Source of the DNA: Flavobacteriales bacterium
GTDB taxonomy: Bacteria > Bacteroidota > Bacteroidia > Flavobacteriales > PHOS-HE28
Assembly: GCA_008016945.1 (NCBI GenBank)
Contig: SSGN01000067.1
Coordinates: forward strand, 1-43,663
Direction: 5' to 3'
Length of the DNA stretch: 43,663 nucleotides
In this document: positions 8,281 to 16,443 of the stretch, piece after piece
Layout: every line of letters begins with the position of its first letter
How positions within the stretch are numbered: the stretch's first letter is position 1
Notes under the pieces: model-generated
Database searches by the model: none
Told to the model about the DNA's origin: nothing
The model's input: only the letters and a program-made list of their open reading frames with translations
Made by a program: the position numbers and the translations under genes

Positions 8281-9156
8281 GTGACATACACCGAGCGATA
8301 CGCGGAGATCAAAGGCAGCGAGCGTGGCCTACGGGCGCGGGTGCGCCATGCCGCGTTGGATGCACTGGCCCTGGCACAGCGCATGCAGGGGAGTACCGCT
8401 CGGGCGCTTTCGCGTCCACGTGTACAGTTCCTGTACATCCACCACACCTTCACCGACGAACTGGTGGCTTTGGAACGCTTGGTGGAGGCGCTGGCCCGCG
8501 ACCACACCTTCATCCCGTACAGCGAAGCCGTGCGCCGCGTGCAGCTGGGCACCATGGACCGCCCCTACCTCTGCGTGAGCTCCGACGATGGCTTCCGCAA
8601 CAACCTCGATGGCGCACGCGTCCTCCATCGCTTGGGCATCAGCGCCTGCTTCTTCGTCAACCCGGCCCTGATCGGTCTGAAGGACCCACGACACATCCGC
8701 ACGATCTGCGCCGAGCGCTTCAACCTGCCCCCCGTGCGGTTCCTGGACCGGGACGAACTCGATGAGCTGGTCAAACTGGGCCATGAGATCGGCTCGCACA
8801 CGTGGGAGCATCACCACATGGACCGACTGGATCACGACCATCTCGTGGCGGACATCGAAAAGACCCGCGATACGCTGATCCAATGGGTGGGGCGCGCGGA
8901 CCACTTCGCCTTCCCGTACGGCCGCTTCACGGACTTCACCGCAGCCGGCTACCGGGCGGTGATGGCCGCCGGACATCTGAGCTGCGCCACCGCCGAGCGG
9001 GGTTGCCACGCCAACAGCACCCCGACCCCTCCCGAGGAACTACTCATCCGTCGGGACCACATCATCCTGGACTGGCCCATGCCGCATATTCGTTACTTCC
9101 TGGCTTCCAACGCCTTGCGTGGCGATGCGGCCAGCAACCCATATCTCCACGCATGA
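8281..9156 (+). CDS. Polysaccharide deacetylase (NodB homology, CE4)
   Basis: 291 residues from the GTG at 8281; the frame stays open to an ATG at 8173. CE4 enzymes remove N- or O-acetyl groups from glycans with a divalent metal. VSSDDGFRNN carries the catalytic base Asp and the metal-binding Asp. GSHTWEHHHMD carries the His-x3-His metal ligands. FAFPYGRFTDFT is a later conserved segment. No signal peptide is visible, so it may act in the cytosol on a precursor instead of outside on finished polymer. The stop overlaps the start of the formyltransferase as ATGA, so the two proteins are made together. The pair could remove an acetyl group and replace it with a formyl group; see the findings. 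Confidence 0.88.
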   Translation: MTYTERYAEIKGSERGLRARVRHAALDALALAQRMQGSTARALSRPRVQFLYIHHTFTDELVALERLVEALARDHTFIPYSEAVRRVQLGTMDRPYLCVSSDDGFRNNLDGARVLHRLGISACFFVNPALIGLKDPRHIRTICAERFNLPPVRFLDRDELDELVKLGHEIGSHTWEHHHMDRLDHDHLVADIEKTRDTLIQWVGRADHFAFPYGRFTDFTAAGYRAVMAAGHLSCATAERGCHANSTPTPPEELLIRRDHIILDWPMPHIRYFLASNALRGDAASNPYLHA

Positions 9157-9938
9157 GGGTGGTGATACTAACGAGCGCTGCGCGTGGAACAGCCAGCCAC
9201 CACCTACCCTACCTGCTGGGCAGCGAGCGGTTCCAGGTGGTACAGGTGATCCATGCCCAAGGACATGCGGCGCCCAAAGGGCGTTGGAGGAAGAAACTCC
9301 GCAAGATCCTGCGTATCGGCCCATTGGGTGCATGGGTGGGCTATCGGATGCGACCATGGTACAGTGCCGACCTACAGGCCTTGGCCAGGATCCAGGACCT
9401 GAACGCGTTGTGCGCCCAAGCCGGGGTGGCGCTGACCAACACGCCCGCCGTGAACCACCCACGAACGGTACAGGCCATGGAGGACGCCCGAGCCGATATC
9501 GCCATAAGCCTGGGCAACGGCTATATCGGTAGCAAGGTGTTCCAAGTACCGCGCTTAGGCATGCTCAACATACACCACGAGATACTGCCTGCATACCAGA
9601 ACGCACAAGGGGTGATCTGGCCGCTGTACAACGGCTCTGCGGTAACGGGCTACACCATCCACCGGATCGACAAGGGGATCGACACGGGGGCCATCGTTCA
9701 GCAGCGGGAGGTGCCTATCCATTTCCAGCCCACCTTACGAGCCACCGTGACCCACACCATGCGTGACGTGTTGGACGCCAGCGCCGCGGGACTCCGCCAA
9801 GTACTGGACGACCTGCCCACCCACCTGGCCCTGGCACGTCCACAAGGCCCTGGCACCAAGTGGACCACCCCCACTTTCCGCCAGTACCTCCGCATCCTGC
9901 GCAACCACCGCGCCCTTCGGGACCAGAGGCGGCCCTGA
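9153..9938 (+). CDS. Formyltransferase-family protein
   Basis: 261 residues. The catalytic core of the formyl_trans_N fold is visible: LNIHHEILPAYQNAQGVIW holds the conserved Asn and His, and TGYTIHRIDKGIDTGAIV holds the conserved Asp. The fold transfers a formyl group from N10-formyltetrahydrofolate to an amine. The protein is shorter than methionyl-tRNA formyltransferase and lacks an evident tRNA-binding C-terminal domain, so an amino-sugar or another small amine is a likelier acceptor. Sugar-nucleotide N-formyltransferases of O-antigen pathways are a known branch of this superfamily. The ATG at 9153 overlaps the deacetylase stop. An earlier open frame exists but runs inside the deacetylase gene. 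Confidence 0.8.
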   Translation: MRVVILTSAARGTASHHLPYLLGSERFQVVQVIHAQGHAAPKGRWRKKLRKILRIGPLGAWVGYRMRPWYSADLQALARIQDLNALCAQAGVALTNTPAVNHPRTVQAMEDARADIAISLGNGYIGSKVFQVPRLGMLNIHHEILPAYQNAQGVIWPLYNGSAVTGYTIHRIDKGIDTGAIVQQREVPIHFQPTLRATVTHTMRDVLDASAAGLRQVLDDLPTHLALARPQGPGTKWTTPTFRQYLRILRNHRALRDQRRP

Positions 9939-10001
9939 CCGACGAACCCACAAGTCCGCGCCGGGATGGCCCCCCGTGAAATATCTTCGCCCGTTCGTAG
10001 T

Positions 10002-10010
10002 TATCCTTTG
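10002..10010 (+). promoter_or_regulatory. -7-like element before the PorW/SprE-like gene
   Basis: TATCCTTTG has one base more between TA and TTTG than the consensus. It ends 9 nt before the ATG at 10020, so any leader would be only a few bases long. A second candidate, TATCTTCG, lies about 20 nt upstream. The 81-bp gap after the formyltransferase holds nothing else. Confidence 0.35.
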
Positions 10011-10019
10011 CGGCATTCC

Positions 10020-12653
10020 ATGCGACAGTTCCGAATTCTTCGTCTTTGCGGCGCTCTCTTTTTGGTCGTTGGGCTGAGCACGGGCTGTTCCCAGGAGAAG
10101 GACGCCTTCCTGAACCGCACTTTCCACCGCCTCACCGCACGGGACAACGGCTGGTTCAACGCCAACGAGAAGCTCAACGAAGTGGTGGCGGGCATCGAGA
10201 CCGCGCACGTGGATGACTATGACCGGGTCCTCCCCTTGTTCGTCTACGGTACGGACGAACAGGCCAAGAATGCGACCCCGGACCTGGAGAAGTGTATTGA
10301 CAAGTGTTCGCTGGTGATCGAGCGGCATTCGATGAACATCAAGGGAAAGGAGAAGAACAAGTGGATCGACGATGCGTGGTTCGTCATCGCAAAGAGCCAC
10401 TTCTACAAGAAGAACTACTACGAGGCCGAGCGTGGCTTCACCTACGTGAGCCGACGTTTCAAGGAGGGTGACCGGCACTTGGAGAGCCTCGTGTGGCTGG
10501 CCCGAACGGCGATCATCCTGGAGCAATTCGGCAAGGCCCAAAGTGCGTTGGACGAGGTGACCGGACAGAAGGTGCTACCCAAGCGGTTCGACCATGGCGA
10601 GTTGGCCGCCGTACAAGCCGAGTTGGACCTGAAGCGCGGCAAGGTGGACGATGGCATCGTACACCTCGAATCGGCGATACCCAACGCGCGCACCAAGAAG
10701 GAGCGGGTGCGGTGGGCCTTCATACTGGCCCAGCTGTACCAATACAAGGGTCTGGAGGAAAAAGCCATCCAACAGTTCGCCGCTGTGGCGCGGATGAATC
10801 CACCATACGAAATGGCCTTCCACACCCAGATCTTCCAAGCGCTGGCATTCAACAAGGGCAACAGCAAGGAGATCCGGAAGAAACTGACCCGGATGTTGCG
10901 AGACGATAAGCATATCGACCACTTCGACATGCTGCACTACGCCCTGGCCGACCTGGACCTGAAGGAGAACAAGGATTCCGCAGCGGTGGAACACCTGCTG
11001 ACCAGCGCACGGGTGAGCACCACCGACGTGAACCAGAAGGCCAAGACCTTTCTTCGTTTGGCGGATCTCTATTTCGACGATCGCGCGTACGAAAGCGCTC
11101 AGCAGTACTACGATTCCACCAAGAGCATCCTGGTGGAAACCCATGCACGACATGAAGAAGTGAGCACACGCGCCAGGGTGCTCGGCGAATTGGTGGAGCA
11201 GCTCAGGATCATCGCGCTGGAGGATAGCCTTCAGGCCCTGGCCAAGTTGGACGAGAAGGACCTGGAGAAAAAGATACGGGGCATCATCCGCGACCGCGAG
11301 CAAGCCGAAGCCGAGCGGGAGCAGGCTGAAGAAGAAGCACGTGCCGCCGCGCAAGCGAACCCCGATGCGGGCATGAAACCGCCAGCCGGCGGTGCGGGCC
11401 AACGCGGCTCCTGGTACTTCTACGACCCACAGCAGATCGGGCGCGGCCTATCCAGCTTCCGCAAGCGCTGGGGCGATCGAGCGCTGGAAGACGACTGGCG
11501 CCGGAAGGATAAGAAGGGTACTGCCTTGGCCGAGCTGACCGAAGAGGAGGAGACGGATCCCGAAGCCCAGAAGGAGAAAGAGAAGAAGGAAGAGGAATGG
11601 AAGGACCCTTCGTTCTACGTCAAGGACATCCCCAAGAGCGATGTGGCCTTGGAGGCCTCCAATGTCAGGGTGTGTGCAGCACTGTACACGAGCGGCATCA
11701 TCTATAAGGAACAACTGAAGGACGCCGACAATGCCATTGAAAGCTTCGAGGTGCTGAACAGCCGGTTCGAAGAGTGCCGCTATACGCCCGAGAGCTTCTA
11801 TCAGCTCTATCGGATATACCTGGAGAAGGAACAGACCACCAACTACTTCGCCCCGGACGGCATGGGTTCGCAGTACTATGCCAACGTGATCCTGGAGCGC
11901 TGGCCGGACTCCGAGTTCGCTCGCCTGGTGCGCGACCCTAACATCTTACAGGCCGACGAGGTGCGCAGAAAGGAGGAGGAGGTGGCCTATAAAGAGGTGT
12001 ACGACCGCTACCGGCAGTACATGTTCGCCTCCGTGATCGTCTCGTGCGATGGGGTGATCGCCAATGAACCGCGCAACCACTTCCTGGCCAAATACCACCT
12101 GCTCCGCGCCATGGCCCTGGGTGGGCAACGCGACCAGAGCGGCTTCCGCGACGCCCTGAACGATGTGAAGACCAAGTTCGCCGGAACCGACGAGGAGCGT
12201 GCGGCCTCCGAAATGCTGGCCGCCATGGACCGATCCACCGGACAGGCGCCGCCCACTCCCCAGAAACAAGGCGCCGCTGGCGAATACAGCACCGACCCAG
12301 GACCCCACTTCTTCGCCCTCATCGTACCCAACCAAGGCTCGGACCTGAATACCATCAAGACCCGGATCTCGGCCTTCAGCCAGCGGTATTTCCCGGGTAC
12401 GCCGGTGGAGATCACCAATAGTTTCTTAGACACCGAACATCAAGTGGTCCTCGTCAGTGGATTCCCCAACAAGGAATTGGCCATGCAATACAACGCCCTC
12501 TTCACCAGCGGGAATGAACAGCTCGTGGGCATCAACGACCAAGGGTTTCCGGCCTTCCCCATCACCACCGCCAACTATACCCAGTTATACAAAAGCAAGG
12601 ATGTCGAGGGCTACTCCAACTTCTTTGCACAGAATTACCTTGACCGTCAGTAG
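10020..12653 (+). CDS. porW: T9SS TPR lipoprotein, PorW/SprE-like
   Basis: 877 residues. PorW/SprE is an outer-membrane-associated lipoprotein needed for type IX secretion and gliding. The N-terminal signal ends in the lipobox LSTGC, with the Cys about residue 25. FLNRTFHRLTARDNGWFNANEK and DDYDRVLPLFVY follow; this is how I remember the family opening. The middle has helical repeats of TPR type (WIDDAWFVIAKSHFYKKNYY). A charged coiled-coil stretch (REQAEAEREQAEEEARA) leads into SWYFYDPQQIGRGLSSFRKR and WGDRALEDDWRR, another family signature. The C-terminal 110 residues, from HFFALIVPNQGSD, look SPOR-like. The ATG at 10020 starts a normal lipoprotein signal. It precedes the bactofilin and ATP synthase genes. 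Family assignment rests on memory of these motifs. Confidence 0.8.
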   Translation: MRQFRILRLCGALFLVVGLSTGCSQEKDAFLNRTFHRLTARDNGWFNANEKLNEVVAGIETAHVDDYDRVLPLFVYGTDEQAKNATPDLEKCIDKCSLVIERHSMNIKGKEKNKWIDDAWFVIAKSHFYKKNYYEAERGFTYVSRRFKEGDRHLESLVWLARTAIILEQFGKAQSALDEVTGQKVLPKRFDHGELAAVQAELDLKRGKVDDGIVHLESAIPNARTKKERVRWAFILAQLYQYKGLEEKAIQQFAAVARMNPPYEMAFHTQIFQALAFNKGNSKEIRKKLTRMLRDDKHIDHFDMLHYALADLDLKENKDSAAVEHLLTSARVSTTDVNQKAKTFLRLADLYFDDRAYESAQQYYDSTKSILVETHARHEEVSTRARVLGELVEQLRIIALEDSLQALAKLDEKDLEKKIRGIIRDREQAEAEREQAEEEARAAAQANPDAGMKPPAGGAGQRGSWYFYDPQQIGRGLSSFRKRWGDRALEDDWRRKDKKGTALAELTEEEETDPEAQKEKEKKEEEWKDPSFYVKDIPKSDVALEASNVRVCAALYTSGIIYKEQLKDADNAIESFEVLNSRFEECRYTPESFYQLYRIYLEKEQTTNYFAPDGMGSQYYANVILERWPDSEFARLVRDPNILQADEVRRKEEEVAYKEVYDRYRQYMFASVIVSCDGVIANEPRNHFLAKYHLLRAMALGGQRDQSGFRDALNDVKTKFAGTDEERAASEMLAAMDRSTGQAPPTPQKQGAAGEYSTDPGPHFFALIVPNQGSDLNTIKTRISAFSQRYFPGTPVEITNSFLDTEHQVVLVSGFPNKELAMQYNALFTSGNEQLVGINDQGFPAFPITTANYTQLYKSKDVEGYSNFFAQNYLDRQ

Positions 12654-12672
12654 GATAACCGGCGCTGGCACC

Positions 12673-12680
12673 TATCTTTG
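12673..12680 (+). promoter_or_regulatory. -7 promoter element before the bactofilin gene
   Basis: TATCTTTG is a perfect match to TAnnTTTG and lies 24 nt before the ATG at 12705. It could start a transcript that carries the bactofilin, the small membrane protein and the ATP synthase genes. Confidence 0.6.
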
Positions 12681-12704
12681 ACGCTCACGCGATCCCGAAC
12701 GACC

Positions 12705-13169
12705 ATGTTCCGCTCCGACAAACCTGCGAACCCAGCCCCCATGAGCACCAAGACCGCCGAACCCGTAAGCCCCGGTAAGATCAACAGCATCATGGAGGGG
12801 ACCTCCATCGAAGGGGAGATCCGCAGCGACAGCAACATCCGTATCGACGGCCGTGTGAAAGGGACGATCAATGCCCGCGGGCGCGTGATCGTGGGACAGA
12901 CCGGCAGCATCGAGGGCGAGATCGTGTGCCAGAGCAGCGATATCGAGGGTACGGTGATCGGCAAGATCAACTGCCAGGATCTGTTGAGCCTGAAGGCCAC
13001 CGCCAAACTGCAGGGTGATATCAACACCAAGAAATTGGCCATCGAGCCCGGTGCGGTGTTCACCGGTAACTGCAGCATGGGTGGTGGTGTGGTGAAGGAA
13101 ATGGACCCCGTGCGCCTGCGCACGGAGAACGCCACCGCCCGCACGGAACCGCAACAGGCGGTGCGTTAA
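12705..13169 (+). CDS. Bactofilin (polymer-forming cytoskeletal protein)
   Basis: 154 residues. Bactofilins form filaments of stacked right-handed beta-helices without nucleotide and often sit on the membrane to organise wall or surface machines. The repeating pattern is clear: EGTSIEGEIRSDSNIRIDGR, then VKGTINARGRVIVGQTGSI and EGEIVCQSSDIEGTVIGKIN, with short turns about every 18 residues. Flexible tails flank the core, including a Pro-rich N-terminus. The ATG at 12705 fits the promoter at 12673; a second in-frame Met 12 codons later is possible. It lies 51 bp after the PorW/SprE-like gene and 6 bp before the next membrane gene, so its product may be co-made with the ATP synthase. What it organises is not known. 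Confidence 0.9.
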   Translation: MFRSDKPANPAPMSTKTAEPVSPGKINSIMEGTSIEGEIRSDSNIRIDGRVKGTINARGRVIVGQTGSIEGEIVCQSSDIEGTVIGKINCQDLLSLKATAKLQGDINTKKLAIEPGAVFTGNCSMGGGVVKEMDPVRLRTENATARTEPQQAVR

Positions 13170-13175
13170 GGCGCC

Positions 13176-13550
13176 ATGATGTCCCGTGCGTTCCAGGGAC
13201 CCTTGGTCTTGGCCGCGCTTTGCGCCGTTGCGCTCTACGCCACGTTCACGCTCGGGGGGTACCCCCTTGGCCTCGCACCTTTCCTGCTGCTCACCTTCTT
13301 CACCTTGCTCAGCATCGGTGGCCGCTTGTTGCAACAACGGGCACAGGACCCCAAGCAGGCCGTACGTTCGTCCATGTCGGTGATGGCCCTAAAGATGTTC
13401 GCCTCGCTGCTGGTGCTGGTCGTGGTGGTGTTCGCCACACCGCGCGACCGGGTGCTGGCCCAGGCCCTAACGTTCGGAGCCTTGTACTTGGTGTACCTGG
13501 TGTTCGACACCATGCATCAGTTCCGCGCCATCAACCGATCCCGGCCATGA
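13176..13550 (+). CDS. Small four-helix membrane protein upstream of atpZ
   Basis: 124 residues with about four hydrophobic helices (LVLAALCAVALYATFTL, APFLLLTFFTLLSIGG, MFASLLVLVVVVFA, LTFGALYLVYLVF). Size, topology and position before the ATP synthase genes resemble AtpI-like assembly factors, and Bacteroidota often carry an uncharacterised membrane protein here. I cannot name the family. The gene begins 6 bp after the bactofilin stop and ends in an ATGA overlap with atpZ, so it is firmly part of the operon. A role in rotor-ring assembly is inferred from position only. Confidence 0.75.
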   Translation: MMSRAFQGPLVLAALCAVALYATFTLGGYPLGLAPFLLLTFFTLLSIGGRLLQQRAQDPKQAVRSSMSVMALKMFASLLVLVVVVFATPRDRVLAQALTFGALYLVYLVFDTMHQFRAINRSRP

Positions 13551-13771
13551 ACGGACCGCGCCGCCCGTTGATACCGCCGGGCGCTCGCGACTACATGCGG
13601 TATTCGGGCATTGGCCTCACCATGGCCGGCCTTGTGGCAGCGTTCACCTTCCTGGGGCATTGGATCGACGGGCTCACCGGCTGGCGCTTCCCCCTATTCA
13701 CCTTGCTGGGTGCTTTGGTGGGCATTTCAGGTGCCATGCTCCATCTCTTTCGTGCCACCCGAAAGCCCTGA
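13547..13771 (+). CDS. atpZ: AtpZ/AtpI-family ATP synthase assembly protein
   Basis: 74 residues with two membrane helices (GLTMAGLVAAFTFLGHWID and LFTLLGALVGISGAMLHLF). AtpI and AtpZ proteins help assemble the c-ring and have been linked to Mg2+ or Ca2+ transport. The GHWIDGLTG turn between the helices is typical. The ATG at 13547 overlaps the preceding stop as ATGA; the earlier open frame lies inside the upstream gene. A gap of 115 bp separates it from atpB. Confidence 0.8.
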   Translation: MNGPRRPLIPPGARDYMRYSGIGLTMAGLVAAFTFLGHWIDGLTGWRFPLFTLLGALVGISGAMLHLFRATRKP

Positions 13772-13841
13772 TCCATGTGGACTTCCTGGCGCTCCGTCGT
13801 TCAGCTTGCTCAAAAGTTGGGAATTGTAAGCCGACAAGGGC

Positions 13842-13849
13842 TACCTTCG
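13842..13849 (+). promoter_or_regulatory. Possible internal promoter before atpB
   Basis: TACCTTCG has one mismatch to TAnnTTTG and lies 37 nt before the atpB ATG, in the only sizeable gap of the operon (13772-13886). TTG triplets lie 15 and 22 nt upstream, just outside the usual 17-20 nt spacing. It may give separate expression of atpB-atpG. Confidence 0.3.
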
Positions 13850-13886
13850 CGCCCGAATTGAGGGCGGCCCCAGCCGCGTACCAGCG

Positions 13887-15044
13887 ATGAAAGCCTTGAT
13901 CCGCGCCACTTTCCTTGCCATTTGCACCATTCTCGCTGGGGTCGCCGTGGCACAGCATGATCACGCTTCCGGGCACGACAGCCTCCATTCCACATCCCTC
14001 GATGCCCAGTTGGCCACCGAGGATGTGGCCGAGGAGCACCCCACCATCGCCGAGCCGCACGACAAGTTCAACCCCGGAGAGATGATCATGGGGCACGTGG
14101 GTGATGAACACGGCTGGCACCTCTGGGGCCACACCACCCTGCCCCTGCCCATCATCGTATACAATACCCAACGGGGTCTTTCCTGCTTCAGCAGCGGCCA
14201 CTTCGACCATGGCCACAAGACCCATGGCGGTTACATGCTGCACGAAGGCAAGCTGGTGGCCACCACCGCCCCCGATGGCACCGACGCACATCACGCCACC
14301 ATCGACGAAGCCTTGACCAAGGCCACTTGGGATGTGAGCATCACCAAGAACGTGCTGGGCATGCTGGTGAGCATCGCCATCATGCTCGTGGTCTTCCTCA
14401 GCACGGCCAAGCACTACCGCACCCATGGACTTGGCGCACCCAAAGGGGTCGCCCGCTTCATCGAGCCCATCATCCTCTTCGTGCGCGACGATGTGGCCAA
14501 GGCCAACATCGGACCGGGTTACGCCCGCTTCATGCCCTACCTGCTCACCGTGTTCTTCTTCATCTTGATCAACAACCTGATGGGGTTGATCCCGATCTTC
14601 CCCTTCGGCGCCAACGTGAGCGGCAGCATCTCGGTGACCTTCGCCCTGGCGGCCATCACCTTCATCATCACCCTGATCAACGGGAACCGCCACTACTGGG
14701 GGCATATCCTGGCCATGCCCGGTGTGCCCAAACCCGTGCTGTTCATCCTTACGCCAGTGGAGATCCTGGGGGTGTTCCTCCGCCCGGCGATCCTGATGAT
14801 CCGACTCTTCGCGAACATCACCGCAGGTCACATCATCGTGCTGAGCTTCTTCGCCCTGATCTTCATCTTCGGCGAGATCAACGCCGGCCTCGGCTGGGGC
14901 GTTTCGATCTTCTCCTTGATATTCACCGTGTTCATGAGCATGATGGAACTGCTCGTGGCCTTCATCCAAGCCTTCGTGTTCACCTTCCTCTCGGCCATGT
15001 ACTTCGGCTCGGCCATCGAGGAGGCACACACCGAGCATCATTGA
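13887..15044 (+). CDS. atpB: ATP synthase F0 subunit a
   Basis: 385 residues, longer than the roughly 270 of E. coli. The C-terminal two-thirds is the normal channel subunit; ILMIRLFANITAGHII holds the essential arginine that faces the c-ring glutamate. The N-terminal extension of about 130 residues starts with a cleavable-looking signal (FLAICTILAGVAVAQ) and is very rich in His, Asp and Glu (HDHASGHDSLHS, GHFDHGHKTHGG). Such extensions occur in Bacteroidota AtpB proteins as I recall them, and would place this part in the periplasm. Metal or proton binding by the His cluster is only a guess. The rest of F0 follows directly. Confidence 0.95.
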   Translation: MKALIRATFLAICTILAGVAVAQHDHASGHDSLHSTSLDAQLATEDVAEEHPTIAEPHDKFNPGEMIMGHVGDEHGWHLWGHTTLPLPIIVYNTQRGLSCFSSGHFDHGHKTHGGYMLHEGKLVATTAPDGTDAHHATIDEALTKATWDVSITKNVLGMLVSIAIMLVVFLSTAKHYRTHGLGAPKGVARFIEPIILFVRDDVAKANIGPGYARFMPYLLTVFFFILINNLMGLIPIFPFGANVSGSISVTFALAAITFIITLINGNRHYWGHILAMPGVPKPVLFILTPVEILGVFLRPAILMIRLFANITAGHIIVLSFFALIFIFGEINAGLGWGVSIFSLIFTVFMSMMELLVAFIQAFVFTFLSAMYFGSAIEEAHTEHH

Positions 15045-15076
15045 GAACCCTTCCAAACCCGATAAACACAACCCGC

Positions 15077-15325
15077 ATGTTCCTTTCGATCCTTCTCGAC
15101 GCAGCTGCCAACGCACACTTCGGTTTCGCCGCCATCGGCGCAGGTATCGCAGCCCTGGCAGCCGGTATCGGCATCGGCCGCATCGGTGGTGACGCCATGC
15201 AAGCCATCGCTCGCCAGCCCGAAGCCACCAACGACATCCGTGCCAACATGATCCTGGCCGCCGCTCTGGTGGAAGGTGCCGCCATGTTCGGTATCGTCGT
15301 GGGTCTGCTCGCCATGGTGCTCTAA
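15077..15325 (+). CDS. atpE: ATP synthase F0 subunit c
   Basis: 82 residues forming the two-helix hairpin of the rotor ring. Helix 1 contains the glycine-rich stretch GAGIAALAAGIGIGRIGG, the polar loop is RQPEATNDI, and helix 2 contains ALVEGAAMFGIVVGLL with the ion-carrying glutamate. The Glu is followed by Gly instead of Ser or Thr, which argues for proton coupling and against sodium. The ATG at 15077 is the only sensible start; the frame is open much further upstream but runs inside atpB. It lies 32 bp after atpB. Confidence 0.95.
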   Translation: MFLSILLDAAANAHFGFAAIGAGIAALAAGIGIGRIGGDAMQAIARQPEATNDIRANMILAAALVEGAAMFGIVVGLLAMVL

Positions 15326-15378
15326 GCATCGGCGGCCCCTCGGTCTCGGAATTCACTCCTTTCCTTTAACCCTGAGCC

Positions 15379-15876
15379 ATGCTCATCGAATTCTCCTTCG
15401 GCCTCATCTTCTGGATGACGGTCTCCTTCCTGGTGGTGCTCTTCATCCTTGGGAAGTTCGCTTGGAAGCCGATCCTCGCCGCCTTGGGTGAGCGCGAGCG
15501 CTCCATTGAAGATGCCCTCAACGAAGCGAAGAAGGCGCGCGCGGAGATCGCGGCCATGAATTCGCAGAACGAGGAGCTCATGCGCGCAGCACGTGAAGAG
15601 CGTGAGACGTTGTTGAAGGAGGCTCGTGACATCCGTGACCGTGAGATCGCCACAGCGAAGGACAAGGCCAAGGCCGAAGCCGACAGCCTGTTGGCCCGCG
15701 CCCGTGCCGACATCCAGAACGAGAAGAACGCCGCGATCACCGAAATGAAGAACCAGGTGGCCGAACTGAGCATTCTGGTGGCCGAGCGTATCCTGAAGGA
15801 GAAGCTCGGTGACGCAACCGCCCAGAAGGCGCTTATGGACAAGGTGATGAGCGAGGCCGATCTGCGCAGATCATGA
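15379..15876 (+). CDS. atpF: ATP synthase F0 subunit b
   Basis: 165 residues. One N-terminal membrane helix (LIFWMTVSFLVVLFILGKFA) is followed by WKPILAALGERERSI and a long charged helix rich in Ala, Glu, Lys and Arg, the peripheral stalk that holds F1 still. The length is normal. Its stop overlaps the atpH start as ATGA. Confidence 0.95.
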   Translation: MLIEFSFGLIFWMTVSFLVVLFILGKFAWKPILAALGERERSIEDALNEAKKARAEIAAMNSQNEELMRAAREERETLLKEARDIRDREIATAKDKAKAEADSLLARARADIQNEKNAAITEMKNQVAELSILVAERILKEKLGDATAQKALMDKVMSEADLRRS

Positions 15877-16433
15877 ACATCACTCCGGTCGCATATCGTT
15901 ACGCCCGCTCCCTGATGGACCTCTCGCTGGAGCGCGCCACGGTGGATGCCGTGCATGAGGACATGGTGTTGGTGGCCTCCGCCTGTACCCAAAGCCGTGA
16001 GCTGCGCACCCTGCTGAGCAGTCCCGTGGTGAAAGCCGATACCAAATCGGCGGTGCTGGCCAAGGTGTTCGCAGGCAAGGTGGGCGAGGTGACCCAGCGT
16101 TTCATGGACATCATGGTGCGCAAGGGTCGCGAATCACTCCTGCCCCAAGTGGCGGCGGCCTTCAGCGCGCTCTACGCGCACCACAAAGGCATCGTCACCG
16201 CCGAGGTGGCCAGTGCCGTACCACTCACCGACGATGCCCGTCAGAAAGTGCGTGACCTGGCCGCTGCACGCTACCCCGGAAAGAACATCCACCTGGCGGA
16301 GAAGGTGGACCCCGCCCTGATCGGCGGTGTGACGATCCGCATCGGCGACGAACAGTATGACGGTAGCGTGAGCCGCCGCCTGAACGATCTGCGCCGCGAA
16401 TTCTCCAAGAACCCGTACATCCCAGAGATCTAA
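15873..16433 (+). CDS. atpH: ATP synthase F1 subunit delta
   Basis: 186 residues. The opening [15 protein letters not shown] is typical of the delta/OSCP family, which joins the peripheral stalk to the top of F1. Near the C-terminus [20 protein letters not shown] is the conserved sandwich segment. It overlaps atpF by 4 bp and ends 10 bp before atpA. Confidence 0.93.
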   Translation: MNITPVAYRYARSLMDLSLERATVDAVHEDMVLVASACTQSRELRTLLSSPVVKADTKSAVLAKVFAGKVGEVTQRFMDIMVRKGRESLLPQVAAAFSALYAHHKGIVTAEVASAVPLTDDARQKVRDLAAARYPGKNIHLAEKVDPALIGGVTIRIGDEQYDGSVSRRLNDLRREFSKNPYIPEI

Positions 16434-16443
16434 AGCCTACGCC

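Noticed and set aside
9153..9938. Methionyl-tRNA formyltransferase (fmt)
   Set aside because: The catalytic core fits the superfamily, but the protein is too short for the C-terminal tRNA-binding domain and is paired with a glycan deacetylase, so the specific name is not supported.
14327..15076. A 250-codon extension in front of atpE
   Set aside because: The frame happens to stay open through atpB. Subunit c is about 80 residues, and the ATG at 15077 gives exactly that.
13698..15356. Minus-strand open frame of 552 codons over atpB and atpE
   Set aside because: It mirrors conserved genes, and its composition (runs of Glu, Gly, His, Asp) is a complement artefact of AtpB codons.
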